From positions 1 to 54,056 of the forward strand of contig JABSOW010000026.1 of assembly GCA_013215465.1 (NCBI GenBank): a DNA stretch of 54,056 nt. Direction: 5' to 3'. Source of the stretch: Colwellia sp. (GTDB lineage: Bacteria; Pseudomonadota; Gammaproteobacteria; Enterobacterales; Alteromonadaceae). The position numbers and the translations under genes were made by a program. Below are positions 6,959 to 19,369 of this stretch, piece after piece (the stretch's first letter is position 1; the number at the start of each line of letters is the position of its first letter). The notes beneath the pieces are model-generated. The model made no database searches. It saw only the letters and a program-made list of their open reading frames with translations, and was not told the DNA's origin.

Positions 6959-9900
6959 TTAGCTACATTTTTTATGTAACTCTTGTATTGAAGTTACTGT
7001 ATTTCTGTCATCGGCAGCATGCGCCTGACAAGCCGCAAAAGCCGCATTAAGCGTGGTAGTATAAGCAACTTTATAACGAAGTGCTCCACCACGCAAGGCC
7101 TTAGAATCTTCAATCGCTTTGCGACCTTCAGTGGTATTAATAATATAGCTATACTCACTGTTTTTAATTCTATCAAGAATATGTGGGCGGCCTTCATGCA
7201 CTTTATTTACCAAACGTACGGGAACGTCGGCTTCACCAAGTACCACAGCAGTGCCGTGAGTTGCATCAAGCTCATAACCAAGTTCAACCATTTGCTTAGC
7301 GAGCTCAACAACCCGTACTTTATCACTGTTACGAACAGAAATAAGCGCACGACCTGATTTAGGCACACTAACACCAGCGCCTAAACTTGCTTTTGCATAG
7401 GCTTCTTCAAACGTTTTACCTACACCCATCACTTCACCTGTTGAGCGCATTTCAGGGCCAACTAGCGGGTCACTACCATGGAACTTATTAAACGGAATAA
7501 CCACTTCTTTAACAGAGAAATACGGTGGAATAACTTCTTTGGTTATGCCCTGCTCTTTAAGTGATTTACCCGCCATAACACGAGCACCAATTTTCGCAAG
7601 TGGCACCGCAGTCGCTTTTGAAACAAAAGGTACGGTACGAGCAGCACGAGGATTTACTTCAATTAAGTAAACTTCGTTATCTTTCACCGCCATTTGCGTA
7701 TTCATTAAACCAATTACGCCTAGTTCAAATGCTAAATCAGTTACTTGCTTACGCATCACATCTTGAATTTCTTGACTCAAGCTATAGGCAGGTAATGAAC
7801 AGGCACTGTCACCTGAATGAACACCCGCTTGCTCAATGTGTTGCATAATGCCACCGATAACCACATCAGTACCATCACAAATCAAGTCGATATCTACTTC
7901 GATGGCATCATCAAGGAAGTGATCAAGCAGTATTGGCGAATCGTTTGAGACACTTACCGCTTCGGTCATATAACGACGTAAATCATCTAGATCGTAGACG
8001 ATTTCCATCGCACGACCACCTAATACGTAGGATGGGCGCACAACTAATGGAAAACCAATGGCTTCAGCTTTAGCCATGGCTTCTTCTACAGACGTTACCG
8101 TCGCATTTTCAGGTTGTAATAAACCTAAACGGTCAACCGCTTGTTGAAAACGTTCTCTGTCTTCGGCTCTATCGATGGCATCTGGCGAAGTACCAATAAT
8201 AGGTACACCCGCTGCTTCTAAAGCACGCGCAAGTTTAAGTGGTGTTTGACCACCGTATTGCACGATAACGCCCTTAGGCTTTTCAATACGAACAATTTCT
8301 AATACATCTTCAAAAGTAATTGATTCGAAATATAATCTGTCTGAGGTATCATAATCGGTAGAAACCGTTTCAGGGTTACAGTTAACCATAATCGTTTCAT
8401 AGCCATCTTCGCGTAAGGCAAGCGCCGCATGAACACAACAATAGTCAAATTCAATTCCTTGACCTATACGGTTAGGGCCACCACCTAAGATCATGATGGA
8501 ATCTTTATTGGTAGGATTAGCTTCACACTCTTCATCATAAGTAGAATACATGTAAGCCGTATCAGAGCTAAATTCAGCCGCACAGGTATCAACACGTTTA
8601 TACACAGGGTAGATATTGGCATTATGACGTTTTTTACGAATTTCTGATTCATTTACGCCAATAACATCCGCTAAACGTGAATCAGCAAAACCTTTGCGTT
8701 TAAGTTGTCGTAAGTACTCAGGCGTTAAAATTTTCATGCCGCCGTCACGTACTTTTGCTTCGTCTAACACGATGTCTTCTATTTGCACTAAGAACCAGCG
8801 ATCAATATTGGTTAAACGGAATACATCATCAACGCTTAATCCTAAACGAAACGCGTCAGCTATGTACCAAATTCTGTCGCTACCCGCTTCTTGCAATTCA
8901 TGCATTATTTTAGTTTTTGCACCTGGCTGAGTAACATCAACCATAGAATCAAAACCATTAACGCCGACTTCTAAGCCACGTAATGCTTTTTGCATTGATT
9001 CTTGGAAGTTACGGCCAATGGCCATTACTTCACCAACAGACTTCATTTGTGTGGTTAGTCTATCTTCACAACCGGCAAATTTTTCAAAGTTGAAACGTGG
9101 GATCTTTGTAACAACGTAATCAATAGTTGGCTCAAACGACGCCGGCGTTTTACCGCCAGTGATATCATTGGTTAACTCATCTAGGGTATAACCTACGGCT
9201 AATTTCGCCGCTATTTTAGCAATAGGGAAACCTGTCGCTTTTGACGCCAATGCTGATGAGCGAGAAACACGTGGGTTCATTTCAATAATAACCATACGGC
9301 CAGTATCAGGACAAATACCAAACTGGACGTTTGAACCGCCGGTTTCAACACCTATTTCACGCAATACTGCCAAAGAGGCATTACGCATAATTTGGTATTC
9401 TTTATCCGTTAAGGTTTGCGCAGGTGCTACGGTGATTGAATCACCGGTATGAATACCCATAGGATCAACGTTTTCTATACAACAAATAATGATACAGTTA
9501 TCATTTTTGTCGCGTACCACTTCCATTTCATATTCTTTCCAACCAATTAATGATTCATCAATCAATAATTCAGTGGTTGGCGATAAATCTAAGCCACGGG
9601 TACAGATTTCAGTAAACTCTTCGGTGTTATAAGCAATACCACCACCGGTACCGCCCATGGTAAATGATGGACGAATAATACAAGGAAAACCTAAGTGTTT
9701 AGCAGCCTCATGCGCTTCTTCAATAGTATGGACAATTTCAGCATTTGGTGTATCAAGACCAATCGATTTCATGGCTTTGTCAAAACGAGAGCGATCTTCC
9801 GCTTTATCAATTGCGTCAGCAGAAGCACCAATCATTTCAACATTAAATTCTTTTAATACACCTTTAGCTTCAAGCTCTAAGGCACAGTTTAATGCAGTTT

Positions 9901-10177
9901 GACCACCCATGGTGGGTAATATCGCACAAGGACGCTCTTTTTCAATGATTTTACGCACAACTTCCCAGTGAATTGGTTCGATGTAAGTGGCATCGGCCAT
10001 ATCAGGATCGGTCATGATGGTGGCAGGATTAGAGTTAACTAATACCACTCGGTAACCTTCTTCACGTAATGCTTTACACGCTTGCGCGCCGGAATAATCA
10101 AACTCACAGGCTTGACCAATAACAATTGGGCCTGCACCTAAAATCAAGATAGTTTTTAAATCTGTTCTTTTTGGCAT
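6959..10177 (-). CDS. carB: Carbamoyl phosphate synthetase large subunit
   Basis: CarB uses ammonia from CarA, bicarbonate and two ATP to make carbamoyl phosphate for arginine and pyrimidines. At 1072 residues it is full length. The first ATP-grasp half ([33 protein letters not shown]) is followed by the homologous second half ([36 protein letters not shown]). The C-terminal allosteric domain occupies about 935-1072. The start ATG lies 31 bases after the carA stop with GAGAGAAT upstream, so carA and carB are very probably co-transcribed. Confidence 0.98.
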   Translation of the reverse strand: MPKRTDLKTILILGAGPIVIGQACEFDYSGAQACKALREEGYRVVLVNSNPATIMTDPDMADATYIEPIHWEVVRKIIEKERPCAILPTMGGQTALNCALELEAKGVLKEFNVEMIGASADAIDKAEDRSRFDKAMKSIGLDTPNAEIVHTIEEAHEAAKHLGFPCIIRPSFTMGGTGGGIAYNTEEFTEICTRGLDLSPTTELLIDESLIGWKEYEMEVVRDKNDNCIIICCIENVDPMGIHTGDSITVAPAQTLTDKEYQIMRNASLAVLREIGVETGGSNVQFGICPDTGRMVIIEMNPRVSRSSALASKATGFPIAKIAAKLAVGYTLDELTNDITGGKTPASFEPTIDYVVTKIPRFNFEKFAGCEDRLTTQMKSVGEVMAIGRNFQESMQKALRGLEVGVNGFDSMVDVTQPGAKTKIMHELQEAGSDRIWYIADAFRLGLSVDDVFRLTNIDRWFLVQIEDIVLDEAKVRDGGMKILTPEYLRQLKRKGFADSRLADVIGVNESEIRKKRHNANIYPVYKRVDTCAAEFSSDTAYMYSTYDEECEANPTNKDSIMILGGGPNRIGQGIEFDYCCVHAALALREDGYETIMVNCNPETVSTDYDTSDRLYFESITFEDVLEIVRIEKPKGVIVQYGGQTPLKLARALEAAGVPIIGTSPDAIDRAEDRERFQQAVDRLGLLQPENATVTSVEEAMAKAEAIGFPLVVRPSYVLGGRAMEIVYDLDDLRRYMTEAVSVSNDSPILLDHFLDDAIEVDIDLICDGTDVVIGGIMQHIEQAGVHSGDSACSLPAYSLSQEIQDVMRKQVTDLAFELGVIGLMNTQMAVKDNEVYLIEVNPRAARTVPFVSKATAVPLAKIGARVMAGKSLKEQGITKEVIPPYFSVKEVVIPFNKFHGSDPLVGPEMRSTGEVMGVGKTFEEAYAKASLGAGVSVPKSGRALISVRNSDKVRVVELAKQMVELGYELDATHGTAVVLGEADVPVRLVNKVHEGRPHILDRIKNSEYSYIINTTEGRKAIEDSKALRGGALRYKVAYTTTLNAAFAACQAHAADDRNTVTSIQELHKKCS

Positions 10178-10208
10178 GTTTTCATTCTCTCTTATCTTGG
10201 TTGTAGGT

Positions 10209-11393
10209 TTAAGCTTGAGTTGCTTTGTATTCGTTAATCAAGTCAATAAAATGATCGAATAATGGGGCCGCATCATGAGGACCGGGGCTCGCTTCAGGAT
10301 GACCTTGAAAGCTAAACGCAGGCTTGTCTGTACGATGAAGGCCTTGCAATGAATCATCAAATAACGATTTATGTGTTACTTTTAAATTGCTCGGTAAATT
10401 AGTTCCGTCAACGGCAAAACCATGGTTTTGTGAGGTGATCATAACAACGTCACGGTCAAAGTCTTTTACCGGATGATTAGCGCCATGGTGACCAAATTTC
10501 ATTTTGATAGTTTTCGCACCGCTGGCTAAAGCCAATAATTGATGCCCTAAACAAATACCAAATACAGGAATATCTGTTTCTAAAATAGTTTTAATCGCGC
10601 TAATAGCGTAATCACAGGGTTCAGGGTCACCTGGGCCATTTGATAAGAAGATACCGTCTGGATTCATCGCTAGCACTTCACTTGCCGGTGTTTGTGCTGG
10701 CACCACAGTTAATCGACAACCACGGTCTACTAACATCCGTAAAATATTGCTTTTCGCGCCAAAATCATAAGCAACTACGTGAAAGTTTAACTTATCTAGT
10801 GAGTTACTAAAATCGGTGTAGCCTTCACCCATTGCATGACCAAGTGACCAGCTGCCTGAAACCCATTGGTATTGCTCTTTAGTTGAGACTACTTTAGCTA
10901 AGTCCATCCCTTTAAGGCCAGGAAAGTCTTTAGCCTGTGTTAGCGCTTTAGCTTGCGCTACTTGTAAGCTTTCATCACTAGCGTCATCGATAGTTATTAT
11001 GCAACCATTTTGTGCACCTTTCTCTCGAAGAATTCGGGTTAACTTACGCGTGTCTATTTCGCTAATACCGAGAATGTTATTGGCGATTAAGTATTCGCTC
11101 AAACCTTGCTCATTTCGAAAGTTACTGGCGAGTAAAGGTAAATCTCGGATCACTAAACCTTTCGCATGAATACTGTCTGACTCTCTATCTTCTGAGTTAG
11201 TACCGGTATTACCAATATGCGGGTATGTCAGGGTAATAATTTGCTCTGCATAAGACGGGTCGGTAAGAATTTCTTGGTAACCTGTCATCGAAGTATTAAA
11301 TACTACTTCTCCTACAGCCGTTCCCTGTGCACCAATTGCGGTACCTTTAAATACAGTACCGTCTTCCAGTACTAAAATAGCAGATGTAGCCAA
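10209..11393 (-). CDS. carA: Carbamoyl phosphate synthetase small (glutaminase) subunit
   Basis: CarA hydrolyses glutamine and passes ammonia to CarB. The N-terminal CPSase domain ([32 protein letters not shown]) is followed by a class I glutamine amidotransferase. Its nucleophile cysteine is in [13 protein letters not shown], and the catalytic histidine and glutamate are in [12 protein letters not shown] place the start at TTG 11393 because GGAGG at 11403-11399 lies five bases upstream. A TTG at 11405 would put that ribosome site inside the gene and add four residues beyond what the family needs. The protein is then 394 residues. It is first of carA-carB. Confidence 0.95.
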   Translation of the reverse strand: MATSAILVLEDGTVFKGTAIGAQGTAVGEVVFNTSMTGYQEILTDPSYAEQIITLTYPHIGNTGTNSEDRESDSIHAKGLVIRDLPLLASNFRNEQGLSEYLIANNILGISEIDTRKLTRILREKGAQNGCIITIDDASDESLQVAQAKALTQAKDFPGLKGMDLAKVVSTKEQYQWVSGSWSLGHAMGEGYTDFSNSLDKLNFHVVAYDFGAKSNILRMLVDRGCRLTVVPAQTPASEVLAMNPDGIFLSNGPGDPEPCDYAISAIKTILETDIPVFGICLGHQLLALASGAKTIKMKFGHHGANHPVKDFDRDVVMITSQNHGFAVDGTNLPSNLKVTHKSLFDDSLQGLHRTDKPAFSFQGHPEASPGPHDAAPLFDHFIDLINEYKATQA

Positions 11394-11898
11394 TGTAACC
11401 TCCAAAAAGAAGAAATAACTTTATCAAACAATATTTTTTAGTTAACTTGTTCAATAAACGTAATGTAACAAAAAATTCATTTATGCTCCCATATAGGGAA
11501 ATATATTTCTTAGAATATAGTCAAATAAGTCACTATAATGCTAAGTAAAAATTGCACATAAAAAATGCCAAAAACAGGCTTTTCACTAAATTCTTGACAA
11601 AATCCACTTATTTTACGCTTGTTGTCTTTATTCGTCTAGTAAAAAATGTAAGAACCTGTTCTTTTATGTGATTTGAACTCTTTTAGTAACCAAACCATCA
11701 AAAAGAGTACCTATCTAAAAATAAAACCAATATTATTTATTTGAAATTGATGTCAAATTAACATCAATAGCTTTTACCATAAACGACTCAACTTTAAGCT
11801 GTATAGTTTAATTTAAAGGACAAAGCACGGAGTTGACGTCAGTCAATGAGTACTTTTGACACCTAAATTGGGCGATACAGCGACAAGATGTGCTGTTT
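11394..11898. other. Long 5' region between dapB and carA
   Basis: About 500 bases without a gene. Read leftward, a TTGACA (11756-11751) and TAATAT (11735-11730) are separated by 15 bases, a poor but possible promoter. A short GCC/GGC hairpin with a run of T on the minus strand (about 11565-11583) could be a weak dapB terminator. TTCATTTATGC-like AT-rich sequence near 11480 vaguely recalls an ArgR half-site. In E. coli carAB has tandem promoters answering to pyrimidines and arginine, so such a leader is expected, but no site here is convincing. Confidence 0.35.
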
Positions 11899-12705
11899 CT
11901 AATCTTTTAGACCCAAAACATCTTGCATATCATAAAAGCCATTATCGGCATTACTTAACCAAAATGCAGCACGCATGGCGCCTAACGCAAAAGTCATTCG
12001 TGAGCTTGCTTTATGAGTTATTTCTATTCGCTCACCCAAATCAGCAAAGTAAGCTGTATGTTCGCCAACAATATCGCCTGCTCTTATCGTAGCAAAACCA
12101 ATTGTTTCTCTACTTCTTTCACCGGTAATACCTTCACGGCCATAAACAGCAACTTTATTTAAATCACGACCTAAGGTGTCGGCAATAACCTGTCCCATTT
12201 TTACCGCGGTACCAGAAGGTGCATCTTTTTTGAATCTATGGTGTGCTTCAAAAATTTCTATATCAGTATAGTCGCCAATTGCCTTTGCGGTTACTTCGAG
12301 TAACTTAAACATTAAATTAACACCAACCGAGGTATTAGGCGCTAAAATAACAGGTATTGTTTCACCCGCTTTTTCAATCAGTTGTACTTGCTCGTCACTA
12401 AACCCGGTAGTACCAATGACTAAGGATTTTTTATGGCTTTGGCACCATTTTATATTTTCTAACGTTGCTTCAATTGAGGTAAAGTCTATCAACACTTGCG
12501 CATCAGACAACTGCGTTAATTGGGTTGATGTCGTCAATCCTATAGCACCAATACCGGCTAACTCACCTAGATCAAAGCCGGCAAAAGAAGAGCTAGTACG
12601 GACAGTACCACCAACTAATTCAATACTTTCATGTTCATGAGCGGCTTGAATAAGATTACGCCCCATACGTCCACTACAGCCTAATATGGCTACTTTTACT
12701 TTCAT
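11899..12705 (-). CDS. dapB: 4-hydroxy-tetrahydrodipicolinate reductase
   Basis: DapB performs the NAD(P)H-dependent reduction in the diaminopimelate/lysine pathway in the cytosol. The N-terminal nucleotide-binding motif is [18 protein letters not shown]. The family signature, with the substrate-binding histidines and lysine, is [24 protein letters not shown] and [15 protein letters not shown] are also conserved. Its 268 residues match the usual length. It lies upstream of carA on the same strand, a common gammaproteobacterial order, with a long gap suggesting separate transcription. Confidence 0.97.
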   Translation of the reverse strand: MKVKVAILGCSGRMGRNLIQAAHEHESIELVGGTVRTSSSFAGFDLGELAGIGAIGLTTSTQLTQLSDAQVLIDFTSIEATLENIKWCQSHKKSLVIGTTGFSDEQVQLIEKAGETIPVILAPNTSVGVNLMFKLLEVTAKAIGDYTDIEIFEAHHRFKKDAPSGTAVKMGQVIADTLGRDLNKVAVYGREGITGERSRETIGFATIRAGDIVGEHTAYFADLGERIEITHKASSRMTFALGAMRAAFWLSNADNGFYDMQDVLGLKD

Positions 12706-12751
12706 TTTTATTCTCTTTTAATGCTAAGGCTAATTATTATATCAATTGGTA

Positions 12752-13183
12752 TTAGTCACTTATTGAAAACTCATGCGCTAATGATAATGAGTTAGCTAGC
12801 TCATGTGAAACAACATTAATTATTGCTAACTTCTGCTCAGGACTATTTAAAATACTGATATGATAATAAGCACAAAAATCGGCAAATACCTGTCCTTGCT
12901 CATCGATAAAATTCCAATCGACACAAGCGAGTAATAAGTCATCGTTGATTGACATATAACTCGACTTTTGAGCAATTATTTTAGCGGTATTGGCTTGTTT
13001 AAGTTGGGTGAAAATATTATTAAGTTCTTGTCGGCAGTCATCAATATTATTAACCAATACTATCTTGTCTGGTGTATGTAAAGTGCAAGGTAGGTGGTAA
13101 CACGCCACTACCGCATCAAGATCATAAGATCTAAATGCCGATAAATAATTATCAAACAAAGTTTCAATTTGCTGAGTTTTCAC
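12752..13183 (-). CDS. NTF2/SnoaL-like uncharacterised protein
   Basis: The 143-residue protein begins ETLFDNYLSAFRSYDLDAVV, the helical opening of SnoaL/NTF2-like (DUF4440-like) cone folds. A hydrophobic-polar pattern follows with ACVDWNFIDEQGQVFADFCA as central strands. There is no signal peptide. The fold is a reasonable guess; no catalytic residue or substrate can be assigned. It is leftward, 46 bases upstream of dapB. Its stop codon TAA is followed directly by TACCAATTGATATAAT, an end of the repeat family seen elsewhere in the window. The upstream side carries a local repeat array. Confidence 0.6.
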   Translation of the reverse strand: MKTQQIETLFDNYLSAFRSYDLDAVVACYHLPCTLHTPDKIVLVNNIDDCRQELNNIFTQLKQANTAKIIAQKSSYMSINDDLLLACVDWNFIDEQGQVFADFCAYYHISILNSPEQKLAIINVVSHELANSLSLAHEFSISD

Positions 13184-13245
13184 ACTTACCTCTTATGCCT
13201 ATTATAATAAATCACTTACACGATCTTTCACATCAGGAGAATGTG

Positions 13246-13462
13246 CATCAGGATAATTGCTCCTGCATTATCTAATAAGGTACTTCCTGTACCGTCTGCA
13301 TTCTCTAATAAGTTACATCCATGTGACGTCATGTGACCGCGACATACCGTTCATCCTGAACATACACGCTCCTTCACATCAGGATAATTGCTCCTGCATT
13401 ATCTAATAAGTCACATCCATGTGACGTCATGTGATCGCGACATACCGTTCATCCTGAACATA
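13246..13462. repeat. Local direct repeats (119 bp and 86 bp units)
   Basis: Two copies run from CATCAGGATAATTGCTCC to ATCCTGAACATA: 13246-13364 and 13377-13462. The first copy carries 33 extra bases made by a local duplication around CTGCATT-TCTAATAAG. Each contains the palindromic stretch CACATCCATGTGACGTCATG. A partial unit (TTTCACATCAGGAGAATGTG) precedes them. No protein is encoded. The array sits between the NTF2-like gene and the terminator of fklB. Confidence 0.75.
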
Positions 13463-13488
13463 AAAAAGCCCTCAACTGAGGGCTTTTT
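13463..13488. terminator. Bidirectional intrinsic terminator after fklB
   Basis: AAAAAGCCCTC (13463-13473), the loop AACT, and GAGGGCTTTTT (13478-13488) form a perfect 11-base stem with T tracts on both strands. It lies 12 bases beyond the leftward fklB stop. Confidence 0.9.
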
Positions 13489-13500
13489 AAAATAATTGAA

Positions 13501-14139
13501 TTAGCTAATTATACTTAACAATTCAACTTCAAATACTAAGGTTGAATAAGGTGGTATTGCACCTTGTGAGCCTTGCTCACCGTAAGCTAAACCATATGGA
13601 ATAGTTAATTTCCATTTACTGCCTTCTGTCATTAACTGTAATGCTTCAGTCCAACCAGCAATAACGCCACCAACAGGGAACTCCGCAGGTTGACCGCGAT
13701 CTACTGAACTATCAAACACATCACCGTTAGCAAACGTACCGTGGTAATGCACACTTACCGTGCTTGCAGCTGATGGTTTTTCACCTTCACCCGTGGTGAT
13801 CACTTCATATTGTAAACCAGATTCAGTAACAGAAACTTCATCGCGTTTAGCATTTTCTACAAGGAAAGCTTCGCCTTCAGCAGATTTTTCTTTAGCGATA
13901 GCTTGCTCTTGCTCTTGTAATTTTTTAGAGATCACCGAAAAAGCAGCGTTTAAATCTTCATCAGATACTTTACTATCTGCATTAGCAAGCGCATCAGCGA
14001 TGCCAGCTTGAACAGCCGTAATATCAAAATCTTGAAAAGGATTACTACGTAATTGATCACCTAATTGACGACCTACACCGTAGCTTACACGTTGCTCAAT
14101 AGTTTCGTAGTTGTTTTCAGAAATAGTGCTTTCAGACAT
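13501..14139 (-). CDS. fklB: FKBP-type peptidyl-prolyl isomerase (FklB/FkpA type)
   Basis: The 212-residue protein has the N-terminal dimerisation region (YGVGRQLGDQLRSNPFQDFD, then a charged helix around 75-95). The C-terminal FKBP domain runs from about 105 to 210: VSVHYHGTFANGDVFDSSVD, GVIAGWTEALQLMTEGSKW, IPYGLAYGEQG and IPPYSTLVFEVELL. It catalyses proline cis-trans isomerisation. No signal peptide is visible, so it is cytosolic like E. coli FklB rather than periplasmic like FkpA. It is monocistronic with a strong terminator. Confidence 0.93.
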   Translation of the reverse strand: MSESTISENNYETIEQRVSYGVGRQLGDQLRSNPFQDFDITAVQAGIADALANADSKVSDEDLNAAFSVISKKLQEQEQAIAKEKSAEGEAFLVENAKRDEVSVTESGLQYEVITTGEGEKPSAASTVSVHYHGTFANGDVFDSSVDRGQPAEFPVGGVIAGWTEALQLMTEGSKWKLTIPYGLAYGEQGSQGAIPPYSTLVFEVELLSIIS

Positions 14140-14427
14140 AGTTTACTTCACTCATTACATAAATAGATTAAAAGGTAGCAGCTATTCACTAATATTTAGG
14201 TGTGCCATTTGGTAGTCACTTAACTGATGATCTTACATAATACAGGCATAAGATTTTCGATTAATGCACCATAAAAATGACAGATGGCGAATAGTTACAA
14301 AAAGTAAGTTACCACCTACTTTCAAATTGGGCGCGAGTTTACCATAAAGCCAAGCTAGTATGTAGTCGCTCTGTATGACAATTTGGACTTATTTATAAGG
14401 ATAAAATAGCATATTTAAAATCTTCAC
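14140..14427. other. Divergent intergenic region fklB / nhaC-like
   Basis: No gene is visible here. The region must hold the leftward fklB promoter and the upstream part of the nhaC-like promoter. I see no repeat or hairpin worth naming. Confidence 0.3.
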
Positions 14428-14457
14428 TTCACACAACAATAGTTTACTGAATATAAT
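14428..14457 (+). promoter_or_regulatory. Candidate sigma-70 promoter for nhaC-like gene
   Basis: TTCACA (14428-14433) and TATAAT (14452-14457) are separated by 18 bases, 38 bases before the start codon. The -10 is perfect and the -35 matches five of six. Confidence 0.45.
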
Positions 14458-14494
14458 AGCTTATTAATTTCTCTGCATAATTATAATAATATCT

Positions 14495-15835
14495 ATGACC
14501 AGTAAATCTATAAAACATTCTAAACCTAACAAAACAAGCATTATTGCCTTATTACCCTTTATTGTTTTTCTTGGGGTTTTCCTTGGTACGGGCATCATTC
14601 TTACCCTACAAGGTGTTGAATTTGCTTTTTATCAGCTGCCGGCAAGTATTGCCATTATCCCCGCTATTTTCGTTGCTATCTATTTAGGTAAGGTGGTCGC
14701 TAAAGAAACGATAGAAACACAAATAACTCAATTTATTAATGGCGTTGGTCAGGCAAATATTATCACCATGTGTATTATTTATCTCTTGGCAGGCGCTTTT
14801 GCCAGTGTAGCTAAAGCAACCGGCAGTGTTGATGCCAGCGTTCAATTAGGTTTAGCGATATTTCCCTCTTATTTGTTATTACCTGGTTTGTTTTTAGTGG
14901 CTGCATTTTTGTCTACGGCCATGGGAACATCAATGGGCACCATCGCCGCTATAGCCCCAATAGCCTTAGGTTTTATTGACTCTGCGGGGCTTGATTCTGC
15001 CGTCGTTGCTGGTTGTTTAATTTCTGGTGCCATTTTTGGTGATAACTTATCAATAATTTCTGATACCACCATTGCTTCTACTCGCAGCCAAGGCGCACAG
15101 ATGAAGGACAAATTTAAAGTTAACTTTAAATTTGCGATACCTGCGGCAATTTTGTGTTTAATAATTTTCACGGTACTAGGGCAAAGTATTAATTATGAAA
15201 TGACTAACGATGCCGACTTTATTGGTCTTGTTCCTTATATTGTTATTTTAGTTTTGGCACTATCTGGGGTCAATGTACTGGTGGTATTAACCCTAGGGAT
15301 AGTGCTGGCAGCGATCATTGGTATGGTGAGTAACGATTATCAATTATCTACGTGGATCAGCGACATTAACGCTGGTTTTTCAAGTATGCAAGACATCTTT
15401 ATCTTGTCATTATTTATTGGCGGCTTAAGTGAGTTAATTCGCCATCAAGGCGGTTTAGCCGCATTAACACAAGGTATAGAGTCGTTAGCCAGAAAGTTAA
15501 GCCCAAATAATAAAAAACGTGCAGCCGGTTTTGGTATTGCTGGTTTAACCTTTTGCTGTAATTTTTTTACTGCAAACAACACGGTATCAATAATAATTAC
15601 GGGTGAAACAGCAAAAGAACTCGCCACCGATGGCGGGCTAAAACCGGCACAATCTGCCAGTTTGCTTGATATTTTCGCCTGTATTAATCAGGGTCTGTTA
15701 CCTTATGGTGCACAAGCTTTACTGCTGGGAGCTACCTTAGGTATTTCTCCTTTGGCAGTGGTTTCCCATGCCTTTTATCCAATGATTTTATTTTTTGTTG
15801 CCGGTTTCGCTTTTTGGCGAATGACTAGGGCTTAA
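14495..15835 (+). CDS. NhaC-family Na+/H+ antiporter-like membrane protein
   Basis: The 446-residue protein has about 11 or 12 hydrophobic segments and the NhaC superfamily signatures: STAMGTSMGTIAAIAPIALG, GAIFGDNLSIISDTTIAST and a C-terminal CCNFFTANNTVSIIITGETA. These lie in the inner membrane and probably exchange sodium for protons, useful for a marine cell. Amino acid antiporters share this fold, so the substrate is inferred. ATG at 14495 has no strong ribosome site. The gene is alone; ligA converges on it. Confidence 0.8.
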   Translation: MTSKSIKHSKPNKTSIIALLPFIVFLGVFLGTGIILTLQGVEFAFYQLPASIAIIPAIFVAIYLGKVVAKETIETQITQFINGVGQANIITMCIIYLLAGAFASVAKATGSVDASVQLGLAIFPSYLLLPGLFLVAAFLSTAMGTSMGTIAAIAPIALGFIDSAGLDSAVVAGCLISGAIFGDNLSIISDTTIASTRSQGAQMKDKFKVNFKFAIPAAILCLIIFTVLGQSINYEMTNDADFIGLVPYIVILVLALSGVNVLVVLTLGIVLAAIIGMVSNDYQLSTWISDINAGFSSMQDIFILSLFIGGLSELIRHQGGLAALTQGIESLARKLSPNNKKRAAGFGIAGLTFCCNFFTANNTVSIIITGETAKELATDGGLKPAQSASLLDIFACINQGLLPYGAQALLLGATLGISPLAVVSHAFYPMILFFVAGFAFWRMTRA

Positions 15836-15947
15836 CTTTTCAATCAATTGAGGCTAAAAGCGTTGACATATTAACCGAGCATCAACGCTTTGAGCTACAA
15901 CAAAGAAGGTTATGCCACTTTACCTAAGCCTAATAAAATCACCTTCA

Positions 15948-18035
<2,088 letters not shown>

Positions 18036-18102
18036 TCAAAAACGAAATCTAGAAAGCCGGCAAAGGTTTCAAAGGTTTCAAAGAAATAAGTCGATGGTTT
18101 GT

Positions 18103-19188
18103 TTATTCAACGCGAGCAAGGCGATATTGTCGGTCAAACTCACGTATTTTACTGACGTAGTGTTGCTCAGTTTGTTTGGTCATTATATTACGTTTATCGT
18201 CAACTAGCTGTGCAGAAAATTCAGCAGCTAACTGTTTAGCAGCTGCTAGCATTTGTTCAAAAGCGGCAAAAGGATCACTAGCATTAGGTAAGGTCATAAA
18301 TAAACTAACCCCTTGCGTGACAAAAGTTTCCATGGTGTCGAGTTCAAACGAGCCAGGATTTAACATATTCGCTAAACTAAAGGTAACAGCTCCATTACCG
18401 GCATTATCTTGATGACGATGGAATATATTCATTTCACCGTATTTCATCCCTAATGTTAATAAACTAGGTAATAATACCGCACCTGACATTTGTTGATGCG
18501 CAGGCATAACAACACTTAAAATAATAACTTGAGTTTCCAGTACTGGATTACTGATTTTTTTATTCTCTTGAGCTTGTTCTATTGATTGGTCAATATTAAT
18601 ACTGGGCATGGATTCATTATCTAAAGCCAAACCATCACCAAAATTAATGTCCATTTGTGGTCGTTTGGTCGCGCCACGCTTAATTTCTGCTTTTATGTTA
18701 GCTTTTTTATTAATTACTTTTTTCGTTGCTGGCTTAGCCTGAATAACGGGTTGTTGATAGAGCTGTTTTTCTAAAATTATTTCTTCTTTAGCATCGGTAA
18801 TGGCCATTGGTTTTTCTTGAAAAGTAGATCCCGCTGGTTCAACATCATGTTCAGAAATTTGCTCTTGAGAAATTAGTTCACTATATACTTCATCACGTTG
18901 CCCACCATCAAGATGACTAATTTCATCAAGACCAATCGATTGCTTAAAATCTTGTTCACTGCTTACTTCTGGCTCATTAGCCTGTTTGAGTACTTTAACC
19001 TGACCGACGCCATCTTGATCAAAACCTTTACCGTCAAAATCTCGCGACAGTGGCTGCACTTTCTTTTTACTGGCTTTAAGCTTATAAGGGTTTTTTTGCT
19101 TTCTAATGGTCCACAAACCATGAATAAAGATGGCAGCAATTACTACACCACTAAGAATAATTAATAAGTTTCTGAAGTTATCTTCCAT
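18103..19188 (-). CDS. zipA: Cell division protein ZipA
   Basis: ZipA anchors FtsZ to the inner membrane at the division site. An N-terminal membrane helix (NLLIILSGVVIAAIFIHGLW) is followed by a basic patch, KASKKKVQPLSRDFDGKGFD, which matches ZipA openings. A long variable linker rich in charged residues and glutamine follows. The C-terminal FtsZ-binding domain from about residue 220 includes VVMPAHQQMSGAVLLPSLLT and FVTQGVSLFMTLPNASDPF. Its 361 residues are within the family range. It is divergent from cysZ and upstream of ligA. Confidence 0.94.
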   Translation of the reverse strand: MEDNFRNLLIILSGVVIAAIFIHGLWTIRKQKNPYKLKASKKKVQPLSRDFDGKGFDQDGVGQVKVLKQANEPEVSSEQDFKQSIGLDEISHLDGGQRDEVYSELISQEQISEHDVEPAGSTFQEKPMAITDAKEEIILEKQLYQQPVIQAKPATKKVINKKANIKAEIKRGATKRPQMDINFGDGLALDNESMPSINIDQSIEQAQENKKISNPVLETQVIILSVVMPAHQQMSGAVLLPSLLTLGMKYGEMNIFHRHQDNAGNGAVTFSLANMLNPGSFELDTMETFVTQGVSLFMTLPNASDPFAAFEQMLAAAKQLAAEFSAQLVDDKRNIMTKQTEQHYVSKIREFDRQYRLARVE

Positions 19189-19369
19189 TGTTATGCCTGT
19201 ATTATCATCTTTTCTAAGGAGAATTGAAATTTTTATTATTCTGTTTAAGTTATCAAAGTAACTCTAACAGAAACAGTGGTATTTTGTAACAAGTTAGTGC
19301 TGTTCTTACACTAACAGTACATTTATACTCAAGTGAGTAATATCAACATGTTAACGTATTTATTAATCA

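Noticed and set aside
7019..7357. Rightward 112-codon frame over carB
   Set aside because: Antisense to a clear carB reading frame, with no ribosome site or family resemblance.
11460..11500. ArgR box upstream of carA
   Set aside because: Only a rough half-site (TTCATTTATGC) is present; the paired TGAAT-ATTCA arrangement is not seen.
11856..12092. Rightward 78-codon frame over the end of dapB
   Set aside because: It lies mostly antisense to dapB, has no ribosome site and no protein-like features; a shadow of the real gene.
13246..13462. CRISPR array
   Set aside because: The units are long, only two in number, of unequal length and without separate spacers; there are no cas genes.
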